From Deltaproteobacteria bacterium (GTDB lineage: Bacteria > Desulfobacterota > GWC2-55-46 > UBA9637): DNA of 7,928 bases. The stretch covers positions 1 to 7,928 of the forward strand of contig JACRNK010000192.1 in assembly GCA_016234985.1 (NCBI GenBank), read 5' to 3'. The notes beneath the pieces are model-generated. The model saw only the letters and a list, made by a program, of their open reading frames with translations. It had not been told where the DNA came from and did no database searches. A program made the translations under genes and the position numbers. This document shows, piece after piece, positions 1 to 4,984 of the stretch. Each line of letters begins with the position of its first letter. The stretch's first letter is position 1.

Positions 1-1
1 C

Positions 2-763
2 CATAACTGGCTTCCTGATGCGCACAGCGAAGGGCCGACGCCCATATCTGCCGTGCTTTCAGGGCTTCTTCTGAATATCGCGCTCTATGCGCTGGTGAGG
101 TGCAAGGTTCTTGTTGACGGCGCTACAGGCACGCATCAGGCAGGTTATATAATGATGGGGTTCGGACTTTTATCTATTCTTGTGGCAGCGTTTTCCCTTT
201 TAAGGCAGAAGGATATAAAAAGGATGTTTGCATATTCATCCATTGAGCACATGGGCATCGCCACATTTGCATTCGGGCTCGGCGGGCCGATTGCAACATT
301 CGGCGCGCTCCTGCACATGCTGGTTCACAGCCTTACAAAATCCGCCATATTTTTCACCGTGGGCCATGCATCCCAGATGAACGGAACGCAGGAGATGAGC
401 AAAATCAAAGGGCTTATCAAAAGCAATCCCCTTGTCGGATGGGGTATGATGTTCGGCGTCATGGCAATTGCGGGGATGCCGCCATTCGGCGTATTTGCCA
501 GCGAGTTTTTGATATTAACTGCGACAATTAAAAATGCGCCGTTTCTGACGCCTTTGCTCCTGATAGGGCTCGGCGTGGCATTCGCAGCCCTTTTCAGAAG
601 GGTTCAGCCCATGATTGCCGGTGAGATTCCTGCAAACCAGCAGTTTTTAAAAGTCGCCAATGTGCCGGTTGTTTTGCACATGCTTTTAGTACTTATTATC
701 GGTTTATATATGCCGAATTTTCTAGCGGAGTGGTTTAATGCGGCAGTGGGGTTGTTGAAGTGA
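2..763 (+). CDS. hyfF: Hydrogenase-4 subunit F-like proton-channel subunit (HyfF/NuoL family), 5' end outside window
   Basis: This is the C-terminal half (about 253 residues) of a polytopic antiporter-like subunit that conducts protons in complex I-related and group-4 hydrogenase-like membrane complexes. The frame is open from the first bases of the window and begins with H-N-W-L-P-D-A-H-S-E-G-P-T-P-I-S-A, the family signature around the broken helix, so the start codon lies upstream. The GTG at 53 is internal. Further on come FAYSSIEHMG, LLHMLVHSLTKSAIFF (with the His and Lys typical of the proton channel) and AGMPPFGVFASEF, all characteristic of HyfF/NuoL/NuoN. Several hydrophobic membrane segments follow to the C-terminus. 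The TGA stop (761-763) is immediately followed by the vapB-like gene. hyfG and hyfI lie further down the same strand, which supports a hyf-type operon. HyfF is preferred over NuoL because of those neighbours. Confidence 0.9.
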   Translation, partial: HNWLPDAHSEGPTPISAVLSGLLLNIALYALVRCKVLVDGATGTHQAGYIMMGFGLLSILVAAFSLLRQKDIKRMFAYSSIEHMGIATFAFGLGGPIATFGALLHMLVHSLTKSAIFFTVGHASQMNGTQEMSKIKGLIKSNPLVGWGMMFGVMAIAGMPPFGVFASEFLILTATIKNAPFLTPLLLIGLGVAFAALFRRVQPMIAGEIPANQQFLKVANVPVVLHMLLVLIIGLYMPNFLAEWFNAAVGLLK

Positions 764-771
764 GAAGAATT

Positions 772-969
772 ATGCGATTGACTATTTCGGTAAAAAAGAA
801 AATGATGTTCGCGTTGATGCAGGCAACAGGGTGTAAAAGCACAGACTCCGCAATTATCACAGCTATCGGAGAATATTTGAGACAGAAGAAAATGGAAAAG
901 ATTATGGCTATACAAGGAAAGCTGAAATTTGATATGACGGCTGATGAGATAAGGCATCTGAGACGATAG
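772..969 (+). CDS. vapB: Orphan VapB-type antitoxin (type II toxin-antitoxin)
   Basis: This 65-residue protein starts M-R-L-T-I-S-V and continues with a helical stretch (MMFALMQATGCKSTDSAII), then E-Y-L-R-Q-K-K-M-E-K and a tail G-K-L-K-F-D-M-T-A-D-E-I-R. That matches the short VapB antitoxins (DUF2191-like): an N-terminal ribbon-helix-helix DNA-binding part followed by a C-terminal arm that wraps the VapC PIN ribonuclease. The ATG at 772 is chosen because it aligns with usual VapB starts; a GTG at 760 would add four residues and overlap the hyfF stop. No PIN-domain vapC follows, where one would be expected. Instead the TAG stop runs straight into a REP hairpin and a RAYT gene. The gene is therefore orphaned, or its toxin was displaced by the element. 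Family assignment rests on sequence pattern only. Confidence 0.7.
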   Translation: MRLTISVKKKMMFALMQATGCKSTDSAIITAIGEYLRQKKMEKIMAIQGKLKFDMTADEIRHLRR

Positions 970-989
970 TAGGGTGGGCTGCGCCCACC
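969..989 (+). repeat. REP hairpin 1 (forward), upstream of RAYT
   Basis: GTAG (969-972) is followed by a perfect 7-bp stem GGTGGGC (973-979), loop TGC (980-982) and GCCCACC (983-989). The GTAG tetranucleotide 5' of a hairpin is the hallmark of REP sequences recognised by RAYT transposases. It starts on the last base of the vapB stop codon and ends 24 bases before the RAYT start. Confidence 0.85.
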
Positions 990-1013
990 ATCAACACCGA
1001 TGCGGAGATAGAA

Positions 1014-1556
1014 ATGTCTCGTTATAGAAGAGCAAGAGACGGCAACACATACTTTTTCACCGTAGTAACATATAAGAGACAACCTATTCTTTGCTTGGAT
1101 GTATGCAGAAAGGCTTTCAGAGAAGTACTTGAAGAGGTCAGATTATCGCATCCTTTTAAAATTGAAGCATGGGTCTTGCTGCCGGATCATCTGCACTGTA
1201 TATGGAGATTACCTGATGGTGATGTTAATTATTCCATGAGATGGGGGTTAATCAAAAAAGAGTTCACCAAGAGGATAAAAAATTTGGTGGGCACAGCCCA
1301 CTCTACAAAATCTCGGGAACGGCATAGAGAAGGCACAATATGGCAGAGACGTTTTTGGGAACATCAGATAAGAGATGAAAAAGATTTTGCTGTCCATTGC
1401 GATTATATACATTATAATCCTGTAAAACATGGATTGGTGAAATCTTCTAAAGATTGGGTATATTCAACCTTTCACAGATATGTAAAAACAGGGGTATATC
1501 CGATGGAGTGGGGTATGAGCAAAATAAATTTTACGGAAGATATTGGTGGTGAATAA
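1014..1556 (+). CDS. REP-associated tyrosine transposase (RAYT, IS200/Y1 HUH family)
   Basis: This full-length 180-residue Y1-transposase-like protein is expected to nick and rejoin single-stranded REP hairpins through a 5'-phosphotyrosine link. The HUH metal-binding motif is H59-L-H61 in LPDHLHCIW. The family block W-Q-R-R-F-W-E-H-Q-I-R-D-E (about 110-122) is followed by Y-I-H-Y-N-P-V-K-H-G (131-140), where Tyr131 is the likely nucleophile. The ATG at 1014 follows a CGGAG Shine-Dalgarno at 6-base spacing. REP hairpins lie 24 bases upstream, just downstream (a REP pair), and inside the gene: residues V-G-T-A-H-S-T (about 92-98) are encoded by a REP. The gene looks intact, so it may be active. 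It sits between hyfF and hyfG and interrupts that operon. RAYTs are usually domesticated, single-copy genes that act on REPs across the genome. Confidence 0.93.
   Translation: MSRYRRARDGNTYFFTVVTYKRQPILCLDVCRKAFREVLEEVRLSHPFKIEAWVLLPDHLHCIWRLPDGDVNYSMRWGLIKKEFTKRIKNLVGTAHSTKSRERHREGTIWQRRFWEHQIRDEKDFAVHCDYIHYNPVKHGLVKSSKDWVYSTFHRYVKTGVYPMEWGMSKINFTEDIGGE
1286..1306 (-). repeat. REP hairpin inside the RAYT coding sequence (reverse)
   Basis: GGTGGGC (1286-1292), loop ACA, GCCCACT (1296-1302), then CTAC (1303-1306), the reverse complement of GTAG. The stem has one terminal mismatch. It reads in frame within the RAYT gene as V-G-T-A-H-S-T and so is translated. Apart from the loop and that one stem base it matches the outer REPs. 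Confidence 0.8.
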
Positions 1557-1561
1557 CCCAA

Positions 1562-1582
1562 GTAGGGTGGGCTGCGCCCACC
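1562..1582 (+). repeat. REP hairpin 2 (forward), first half of a REP pair
   Basis: GTAG (1562-1565), GGTGGGC (1566-1572), loop TGC, GCCCACC (1576-1582). It is identical to REP 1 across all 21 positions, although the RAYT gene separates them. It starts 6 bases after the RAYT stop codon. Confidence 0.85.
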
Positions 1583-1605
1583 TTAACATTGCATTATAGA
1601 AAAAT

Positions 1606-1626
1606 GGTGGGCATAGCCCACCCTAC
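1606..1626 (-). repeat. REP hairpin 3 (reverse), second half of a REP pair
   Basis: GGTGGGC (1606-1612), loop ATA, GCCCACC (1616-1622), CTAC (1623-1626). It is inverted relative to REP 2 with 23 bases between them. The pair (1562-1626) has the architecture of a REPIN/BIME, the mobile unit that RAYTs are thought to move. It ends 11 bases before the hyfG start codon, in the place where a ribosome binding site would be expected. Confidence 0.83.
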
Positions 1627-1637
1627 AAATTAGATAT

Positions 1638-2384
1638 ATGACCACCCTAAACGACACAATAACCTCCACCTTCGGTGGAGACGCAAAACAGGATACAAAC
1701 CAATATCCTGCCGGTGTGCCGGCATATCATGTTCCAAGGGAATGGTTCGTGAATGTGGCAAAGGTGATGAAAGCGGCTGATGCCCGGCTTGTTGCAGAGT
1801 GGGCAACGGATGAATCTCCCCTCGGCAGGGGTTTCGGAATTTATGCCTGCTATGCAAAGGATTCGGAATATCTGATTATCAAAACCTACGCCCCGCTTGA
1901 AGACCCTACATTCCTAAGCCTCACAAAGAAGTTCGTTTCAGCGTATCGGTTTGAGCGGCAGATGAGAAGCCTCATGGGCGTTGTGCCTGTAGGACATCCT
2001 GACCCCAGGCCGTGGATAAAGCATGAGGACTGGCCTGAGGATGCCTATCCGCTGAGAAAGACATTTGATGCGTCAAAAGCGATGCCGCGGGTGAAAGGAG
2101 AATATCCGTTCATAAAGGCAGAAGGCGAAGGGGTTTATGAAATACCTGTCGGCCCTGTTCATGCAGGCATCATTGAACCCGGGCATTTCAGGTTTCAGGC
2201 GGTCGGAGAAGATATATTAAACCTTGAGGAAAGATTAGGCTATGTTCACAAGGGCATAGAAAAGAGATTTGAAACTCTTTCATGGAAAGATGGCACAAGA
2301 CTGGCCGGCAGGGTGTCGGGAGACAGCACGGTTGCCCACAGCCTTGCGTATTGCCGGAACGGGCAGAGTGGCTCAGGGCATTGA
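1638..2384 (+). CDS. hyfG: HyfG-like large subunit, 5' part of a frameshifted gene (NuoC-like domain plus start of NuoD-like domain)
   Basis: Residues about 35-140 form the NuoC/30-kDa-like domain, ending with V-G-H-P-D-P-R-P-W and Y-P-L-R-K-T-F. From about residue 168 the NuoD/49-kDa-like catalytic-type domain starts with IPVGPVHAGIIEPGHFRF and LEERLGYVHKGIEKR. The first metal motif, R-x-C-G-x-C in true NiFe hydrogenases, is R225-V-S227-G-D-S230 here, so both cysteines are serine. Homology continues to H-S-L-A-Y (residue 238, base 2351), after which the frame runs out at a spurious stop (2382-2384). The domain resumes in another frame from about 2351. The join has lost roughly a dozen residues that homologues carry, with a net length change of 1 modulo 3, so a deletion is likelier than a single miscalled base. 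The ATG at 1638 has no clear Shine-Dalgarno; the REP pair lies just upstream. Confidence 0.82.
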   Translation: MTTLNDTITSTFGGDAKQDTNQYPAGVPAYHVPREWFVNVAKVMKAADARLVAEWATDESPLGRGFGIYACYAKDSEYLIIKTYAPLEDPTFLSLTKKFVSAYRFERQMRSLMGVVPVGHPDPRPWIKHEDWPEDAYPLRKTFDASKAMPRVKGEYPFIKAEGEGVYEIPVGPVHAGIIEPGHFRFQAVGEDILNLEERLGYVHKGIEKRFETLSWKDGTRLAGRVSGDSTVAHSLAYCRNGQSGSGH

Positions 2385-3175
2385 TGCTGGAGAGGGAGCG
2401 CATAGCAAATCACCTCGGAGATCTGGGTGGAATATGCAATGATGTTGCATTTGCATTTCTTTTGTATCAATTCTCAATACTCAAAGAAAGGCTCCTCCGC
2501 ACAAACTTAAAACTCTTTGGCCACAGGTTTATGATGGACAGAATTATCCCCGGCGGAACAAGTGTGGACATAAGCAAAGAGGCTAAAGAAGAAATACTGG
2601 CAGAAATGGATTGGCTTACAAATGAATTTGAAAGGCTTGTTACTATCTATGATGAAAACCCATCCCTTGAAGACAGGGTGAGGGATGCAGGGATTTTAAC
2701 CCCTGAAAAGGCCAAGGAATTGGGGGTTGTTGGCTTTGTTGCGAGGGCAAGCGGCCAGAATTTGGATTGCCGAATTCAAAACCCATTCCCACCTTATAAT
2801 ATCATCGTTCCAAAGACGACAGTTCTTCAGTCAGGCGATGTCCATGCCCGCGCATGGGTGAGGATAGAAGAAATACGGGAATCCATCAGGATTATCCGCG
2901 CTATTCTCTACGGCCTGCCGGATGGCGAAATTGCAGTTAAGGTCAATCCGCCGCCGCCTGATAAATCCGGCTTTGCAGTTGTTGAAGGCTGGCGCGGAGA
3001 AATCGTTTACTGGATTCAGTCAGGAGCAAAGGGCGAAATAAACCGCTGCATGGTCAGAGATCCATCCAGCGTCAACTGGATTGCCCTTGAGCAGGCTATT
3101 CACGGAAATATCGTGCCTGATTTTCCATTGTGCAATAAGAGCTTCAATCAATCGTATTCGGGAAATGATTTATGA
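2282..3175 (+). CDS. hyfG: HyfG-like large subunit, 3' part of the same frameshifted gene (NuoD-like domain without NiFe ligands)
   Basis: Real homology begins about residue 24 (base 2351) with L-P-E-R-A-E-W-L-R-A-L followed by LERERIANHLGDLG. The first 22 residues from the ATG at 2282 are a shadow of the upstream frame. The rest is a standard group-4 large-subunit domain: FGHRFMMDRIIPGG, V-V-G-F-V-A-R-A-S-G, G-D-V-H-A-R-A-W-V-R and a C-terminal D-F-P-L-C-N-K-S-F. Hydrogenases place the second metal motif D-P-C-x-x-C at residues 289-294; here it reads N-Q-S-Y-S-G. With the first motif also lost, no NiFe site can form, so this is an Ehr-type subunit and not a hydrogenase. The stop (TGA, 3173-3175) overlaps the hyfI ATG by four bases (ATGA), which implies translational coupling. 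Family assignment is secure; whether the gene is functional depends on whether the frameshift is real. Confidence 0.85.
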   Translation: MERWHKTGRQGVGRQHGCPQPCVLPERAEWLRALMLERERIANHLGDLGGICNDVAFAFLLYQFSILKERLLRTNLKLFGHRFMMDRIIPGGTSVDISKEAKEEILAEMDWLTNEFERLVTIYDENPSLEDRVRDAGILTPEKAKELGVVGFVARASGQNLDCRIQNPFPPYNIIVPKTTVLQSGDVHARAWVRIEEIRESIRIIRAILYGLPDGEIAVKVNPPPPDKSGFAVVEGWRGEIVYWIQSGAKGEINRCMVRDPSSVNWIALEQAIHGNIVPDFPLCNKSFNQSYSGNDL

Positions 3176-3690
3176 TTAGAATTTTACACCAAATATTCCG
3201 CACCGGCATTGTTACCGAACCGCTTCCATCGGCAGTTGCGGCTGAAATAGAAGAAACAGGCGCAAGGCTTGAAGAGGCTGTCAGAAAGCGTTTTCACAGG
3301 AGCCTTACCATCAGACAGGTTGACGCAGGCTCATGCAACGGCTGCGAACTGGAAATCCACGCCATAAATAATCCGATTTATAATTGCGAAAGATTCGGCA
3401 TACACTTTACCGCATCGCCAAGGTTTGCTGATATGCTTCTTGTTACAGGGCCTGTTTCAAGAAACATGGAGATTGCGCTGCGCAGAACCTACAACGCAAC
3501 GCCTTCTCCAAAACTCGTAGTTGCAGTCGGCGACTGCGGATATAATGGCGGGATATTCGGCGACAATTACGCTTCTTTGGGCGGTGTCGGCAAAATCATC
3601 CCTGTAGATGTCTATATACACGGCTGCCCGCCAACGCCAACTGCTATACTAAACGGGATACTCAAAGCCATCCAAACGAAACTGGTATAA
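3172..3690 (+). CDS. hyfI: Hydrogenase-4 subunit I-like / NuoB-like [4Fe-4S] subunit
   Basis: This 172-residue small subunit carries the [4Fe-4S] cluster nearest the active site of the large subunit (N2 equivalent) in complex I-related enzymes. All four ligand cysteines are visible: C55-N-G-C58-E in DAGSCNGCE, C122 in VGDCGYNGGIFGDNYASLGG and C152 in H-G-C-P-P-T-P. The C-x-x-C spacing is the group-4 hydrogenase form; complex I NuoB has adjacent cysteines. The start ATG overlaps the hyfG stop, so the two are probably co-translated. The protein ends at the usual NuoB C-terminus. It is intact, unlike its partner. The 3' end overlaps by 29 bases with a degraded reading frame on the opposite strand. 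Retaining the cluster ligands while the large subunit lost NiFe suggests that electron transfer is kept but hydrogen chemistry is not. Confidence 0.9.
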   Translation: MIRILHQIFRTGIVTEPLPSAVAAEIEETGARLEEAVRKRFHRSLTIRQVDAGSCNGCELEIHAINNPIYNCERFGIHFTASPRFADMLLVTGPVSRNMEIALRRTYNATPSPKLVVAVGDCGYNGGIFGDNYASLGGVGKIIPVDVYIHGCPPTPTAILNGILKAIQTKLV

Positions 3691-3912
3691 CAAGATTTCC
3701 TTTGGCAACAGAGTCTAAAAAATCATCCCTTCCAAGTCCCAGCAAAATATCCCCGTAACTCCTGAATACGGATATCTTGCCAAAATCAGCAACAGCGCCT
3801 CCAAGAAAATCTGCCGCTATTTGCGATGTATCTTTGAGATAAAAGAAAGTTACAATCTCCATCTCTGCCTGCGTCTAAGCCTTCCCGGAAAGAATGGATT
3901 TTTTGATGGCAT
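3662..3912 (-). pseudogene. Degraded small gene of unknown function
   Basis: On the - strand a perfect Shine-Dalgarno (AAAGGAGG, 3919-3926) sits 6 bases before an ATG at 3912. The frame it opens (M-P-S-K-N-P-F-F-P-G-R) stops after 20 codons at 3850-3852. A neighbouring frame is open from 3874 to 3662 and reads like real protein: KDTSQIAADFLGGAVADFGK, then SVFRSYGDILLGLGRDDFLD and a tail V-I-P-V-S-F-G-W-L. Traced upstream this second frame meets a TAG at 3875-3877, preceded by another protein-like stretch E-E-Y-A-I-K-K-S-I-L-S-G-K-A. One or two small lesions would reconcile start signal and body. I do not recognise the family. The 3' end overlaps the end of hyfI by 29 bases. It could instead be chance reading of non-coding sequence, but the strong start signal argues against that. 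Confidence 0.4.
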
Positions 3913-3940
3913 ATTCTTCCTCCTTTATAAATAATTTGTG

Positions 3941-4095
3941 TGTTTTATTTATACCACAGGCAAGCGACAGCCTTATGTCGGTGTGGTTTGGGGGTAAAGG
4001 AGAGATTTTTTATGTTTGGAGAGGCAGAGATATGCTTAAATATTACTTGCAGGTTTGATTGCTCAGTGGGCTAAAACCGGGGAGTGTCCCGGCTA
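3941..4095. repeat. Long direct repeat, copy A (about 150 bp)
   Basis: The same sequence occurs again at 6772-6919 in the same orientation. Three blocks match exactly: 3964-3983 (20 bases), 3994-4023 (30 bases) and 4049-4081 (33 bases). They are joined by short diverged spacers, including a 4-base indel near 4044. Inside, on the + strand, are an inverted repeat CGACA-gcctta-TGTCG (3965-3980), a Shine-Dalgarno-like AAAGGAGAG, an ATG at 4012 opening a 20-codon frame ending ...C-R-F-D-C-S-V-G, and a terminal hairpin. I do not recognise the element. It lies between the 129-aa gene and the degraded small gene. Confidence 0.85.
4073..4092 (-). terminator. Possible intrinsic terminator after the 129-aa gene
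   Basis: Read on the - strand, CCGGG (4092-4088), a 6-base loop and CCCGG (4081-4077) form a perfect 5-bp GC stem followed by TTTT (4076-4073). It begins directly after the TAG stop of the 129-aa gene. The T tract is short, so it may be weak. It forms the edge of repeat copy A. Confidence 0.45.
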
Positions 4096-4482
4096 CTCCC
4101 TTTGTTTTTGTAGGTATCTGCTAAAATCTATTTTACCCTCACCTCGTAAATCTTGAAATAAACTATCCGGTTGAGCAGAAAGATGAAGAGCGATATTATC
4201 TTTGTTAAAGCCTAACTTACTTCTTTCCAGCATATCCTTTATATCTTTGACCGGCACCCGAAAATAGTAAAATCCGTCACCATTTTCGTGCTCACAAATT
4301 ATATGTACATCCTCATTTTCTTTTAAATTTTTCGGTGGAATTTCATTTCCCCAAGATGGACTGTGGGCAAATGATTTTTTTGTAATATCATCATAAAACT
4401 GTGAAACAGTGATGTGTCCAGAAGTTAATTCTCCAAAATGCTTTTTTACATAGTCTCTGCCTTTTTTTCCAATGTCGCTCAT
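4093..4482 (-). CDS. Hypothetical protein, 129 aa, downstream partner of a nuclease-fold protein
   Basis: I do not recognise this family. The protein is soluble, with no membrane segment or signal. The N-terminus is charged (M-S-D-I-G-K-K-G-R-D-Y-V-K-K-H-F-G-E-L). A middle beta-rich stretch contains H-I-I-C-E-H-E-N-G-D-G-F-Y-Y-F-R-V-P, followed by a helical V-K-D-I-K-D-M-L-E-R, and the tail is D-F-S-R-Y-L-Q-K-Q-R-E. The ATG at 4482 has a strong Shine-Dalgarno (AGGAGG, 4491-4496) at 8-base spacing, which makes it a convincing gene. It follows the PD-(D/E)XK protein by 55 bases on the same strand, so the two are likely co-transcribed and may work together, for example as an immunity, specificity or regulatory partner; that role is inference from position only. 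A hairpin with TTTT lies directly after the stop. Confidence 0.8.
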   Translation of the reverse strand: MSDIGKKGRDYVKKHFGELTSGHITVSQFYDDITKKSFAHSPSWGNEIPPKNLKENEDVHIICEHENGDGFYYFRVPVKDIKDMLERSKLGFNKDNIALHLSAQPDSLFQDLRGEGKIDFSRYLQKQRE

Positions 4483-4537
4483 TTGTTTATCCTCCTTCTT
4501 ATCAACCGATTTTGGTCTTATAAAATCATTATCGCTA

Positions 4538-4915
4538 TTATGACTTCATTGGGACATAGATTATTTCAATTTCGGGATGTAACTGCTCCATATCCATATC
4601 TTTTTTGAATTGTTCACATATTTCTTGATTAGTTAATGCCAACATCTTCTTCTCAGCGTGAACTTTTGCAAGATAACAGCAGGCGCTTATCAATCGGTGT
4701 TTGCGAGTTGAAGAGTATCCAGATTTTCCTGTTGTTTCGTTATCGAACTTAAAATCCTTCACTTCCACTACAATTTTGCCGTCATTTGAAACAAGGTCAA
4801 ACTCCTTCTTTTTGCCTTTGCCAATAACAACCTTTTGTTTACTGAACGGCTTTCCAAATTCTTTCTCAAGAAACTCTTTTACTTTTTTCTCTGCTTCTTC
4901 TCCTTGTTTTGGCAC
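4538..4915 (-). CDS. PD-(D/E)XK nuclease-fold protein, 125 aa
   Basis: Residues 38-54 (K-E-F-D40-L-V-S-N-D-G-K-I-V-V-E51-V-K53-D) have the PD-(D/E)XK core: an Asp ending one strand, about ten residues, then E-x-K in the next strand. D40, E51 and K53 are the presumed metal-binding and catalytic residues. An N-terminal helix G-E-E-A-E-K-K-V-K-E-F-L could supply the extra acidic residue many of these enzymes use. After the core comes a helical part R-K-H-R-L-I-S-A-C-C-Y-L-A-K and a closing strand E-I-E-I-I-Y-V-P. The length suits a minimal single-domain member (restriction-enzyme-like or Holliday-resolvase-like). The GTG at 4915 is chosen because AAGGAG (4921-4926) is 5 bases upstream; the nearer ATG at 4920 abuts the Shine-Dalgarno and is out of frame. 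It lies upstream of the 129-aa gene and 69 bases after the M50 gene. Confidence 0.8.
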   Translation of the reverse strand: MPKQGEEAEKKVKEFLEKEFGKPFSKQKVVIGKGKKKEFDLVSNDGKIVVEVKDFKFDNETTGKSGYSSTRKHRLISACCYLAKVHAEKKMLALTNQEICEQFKKDMDMEQLHPEIEIIYVPMKS

Positions 4916-4984
4916 AGCATCTCCTTATTATCTATTAAAAAATCCTACCATATCGTATTAAACTTTCAAAGCAGAAACAGAGAT

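Noticed and set aside
604..1082. Open frames on the - strand (117 and 115 codons) across the hyfF end, vapB and RAYT start
   Set aside because: They lie antisense to well-supported genes, have low-complexity Ser/Cys/His-rich content and no ribosome binding site, and cross a REP hairpin.
969..1626. CRISPR array made from the repeated GGTGGGC...GCCCACC units
   Set aside because: The units are palindromic, alternate in orientation and have irregular spacing with a transposase between them, which fits REP elements and not CRISPR.
2282..2350. ATG at 2282 as a true internal start of a separate protein
   Set aside because: The first 22 residues do not resemble the family and are the out-of-frame reading of the upstream hyfG part; real homology begins only at about 2351.
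2320..2360. Programmed ribosomal frameshift in hyfG
   Set aside because: There is no slippery heptamer, and about a dozen conserved residues are missing at the junction, so recoding would not restore a normal protein.
3941..4095. Cyclic-di-GMP or similar known riboswitch in the long repeat
   Set aside because: A few short strings (GGCAA, GACAGCC) are suggestive, but the conserved core and tetraloop-receptor arrangement are not visible, and no gene sits in the proper downstream position on the + strand.
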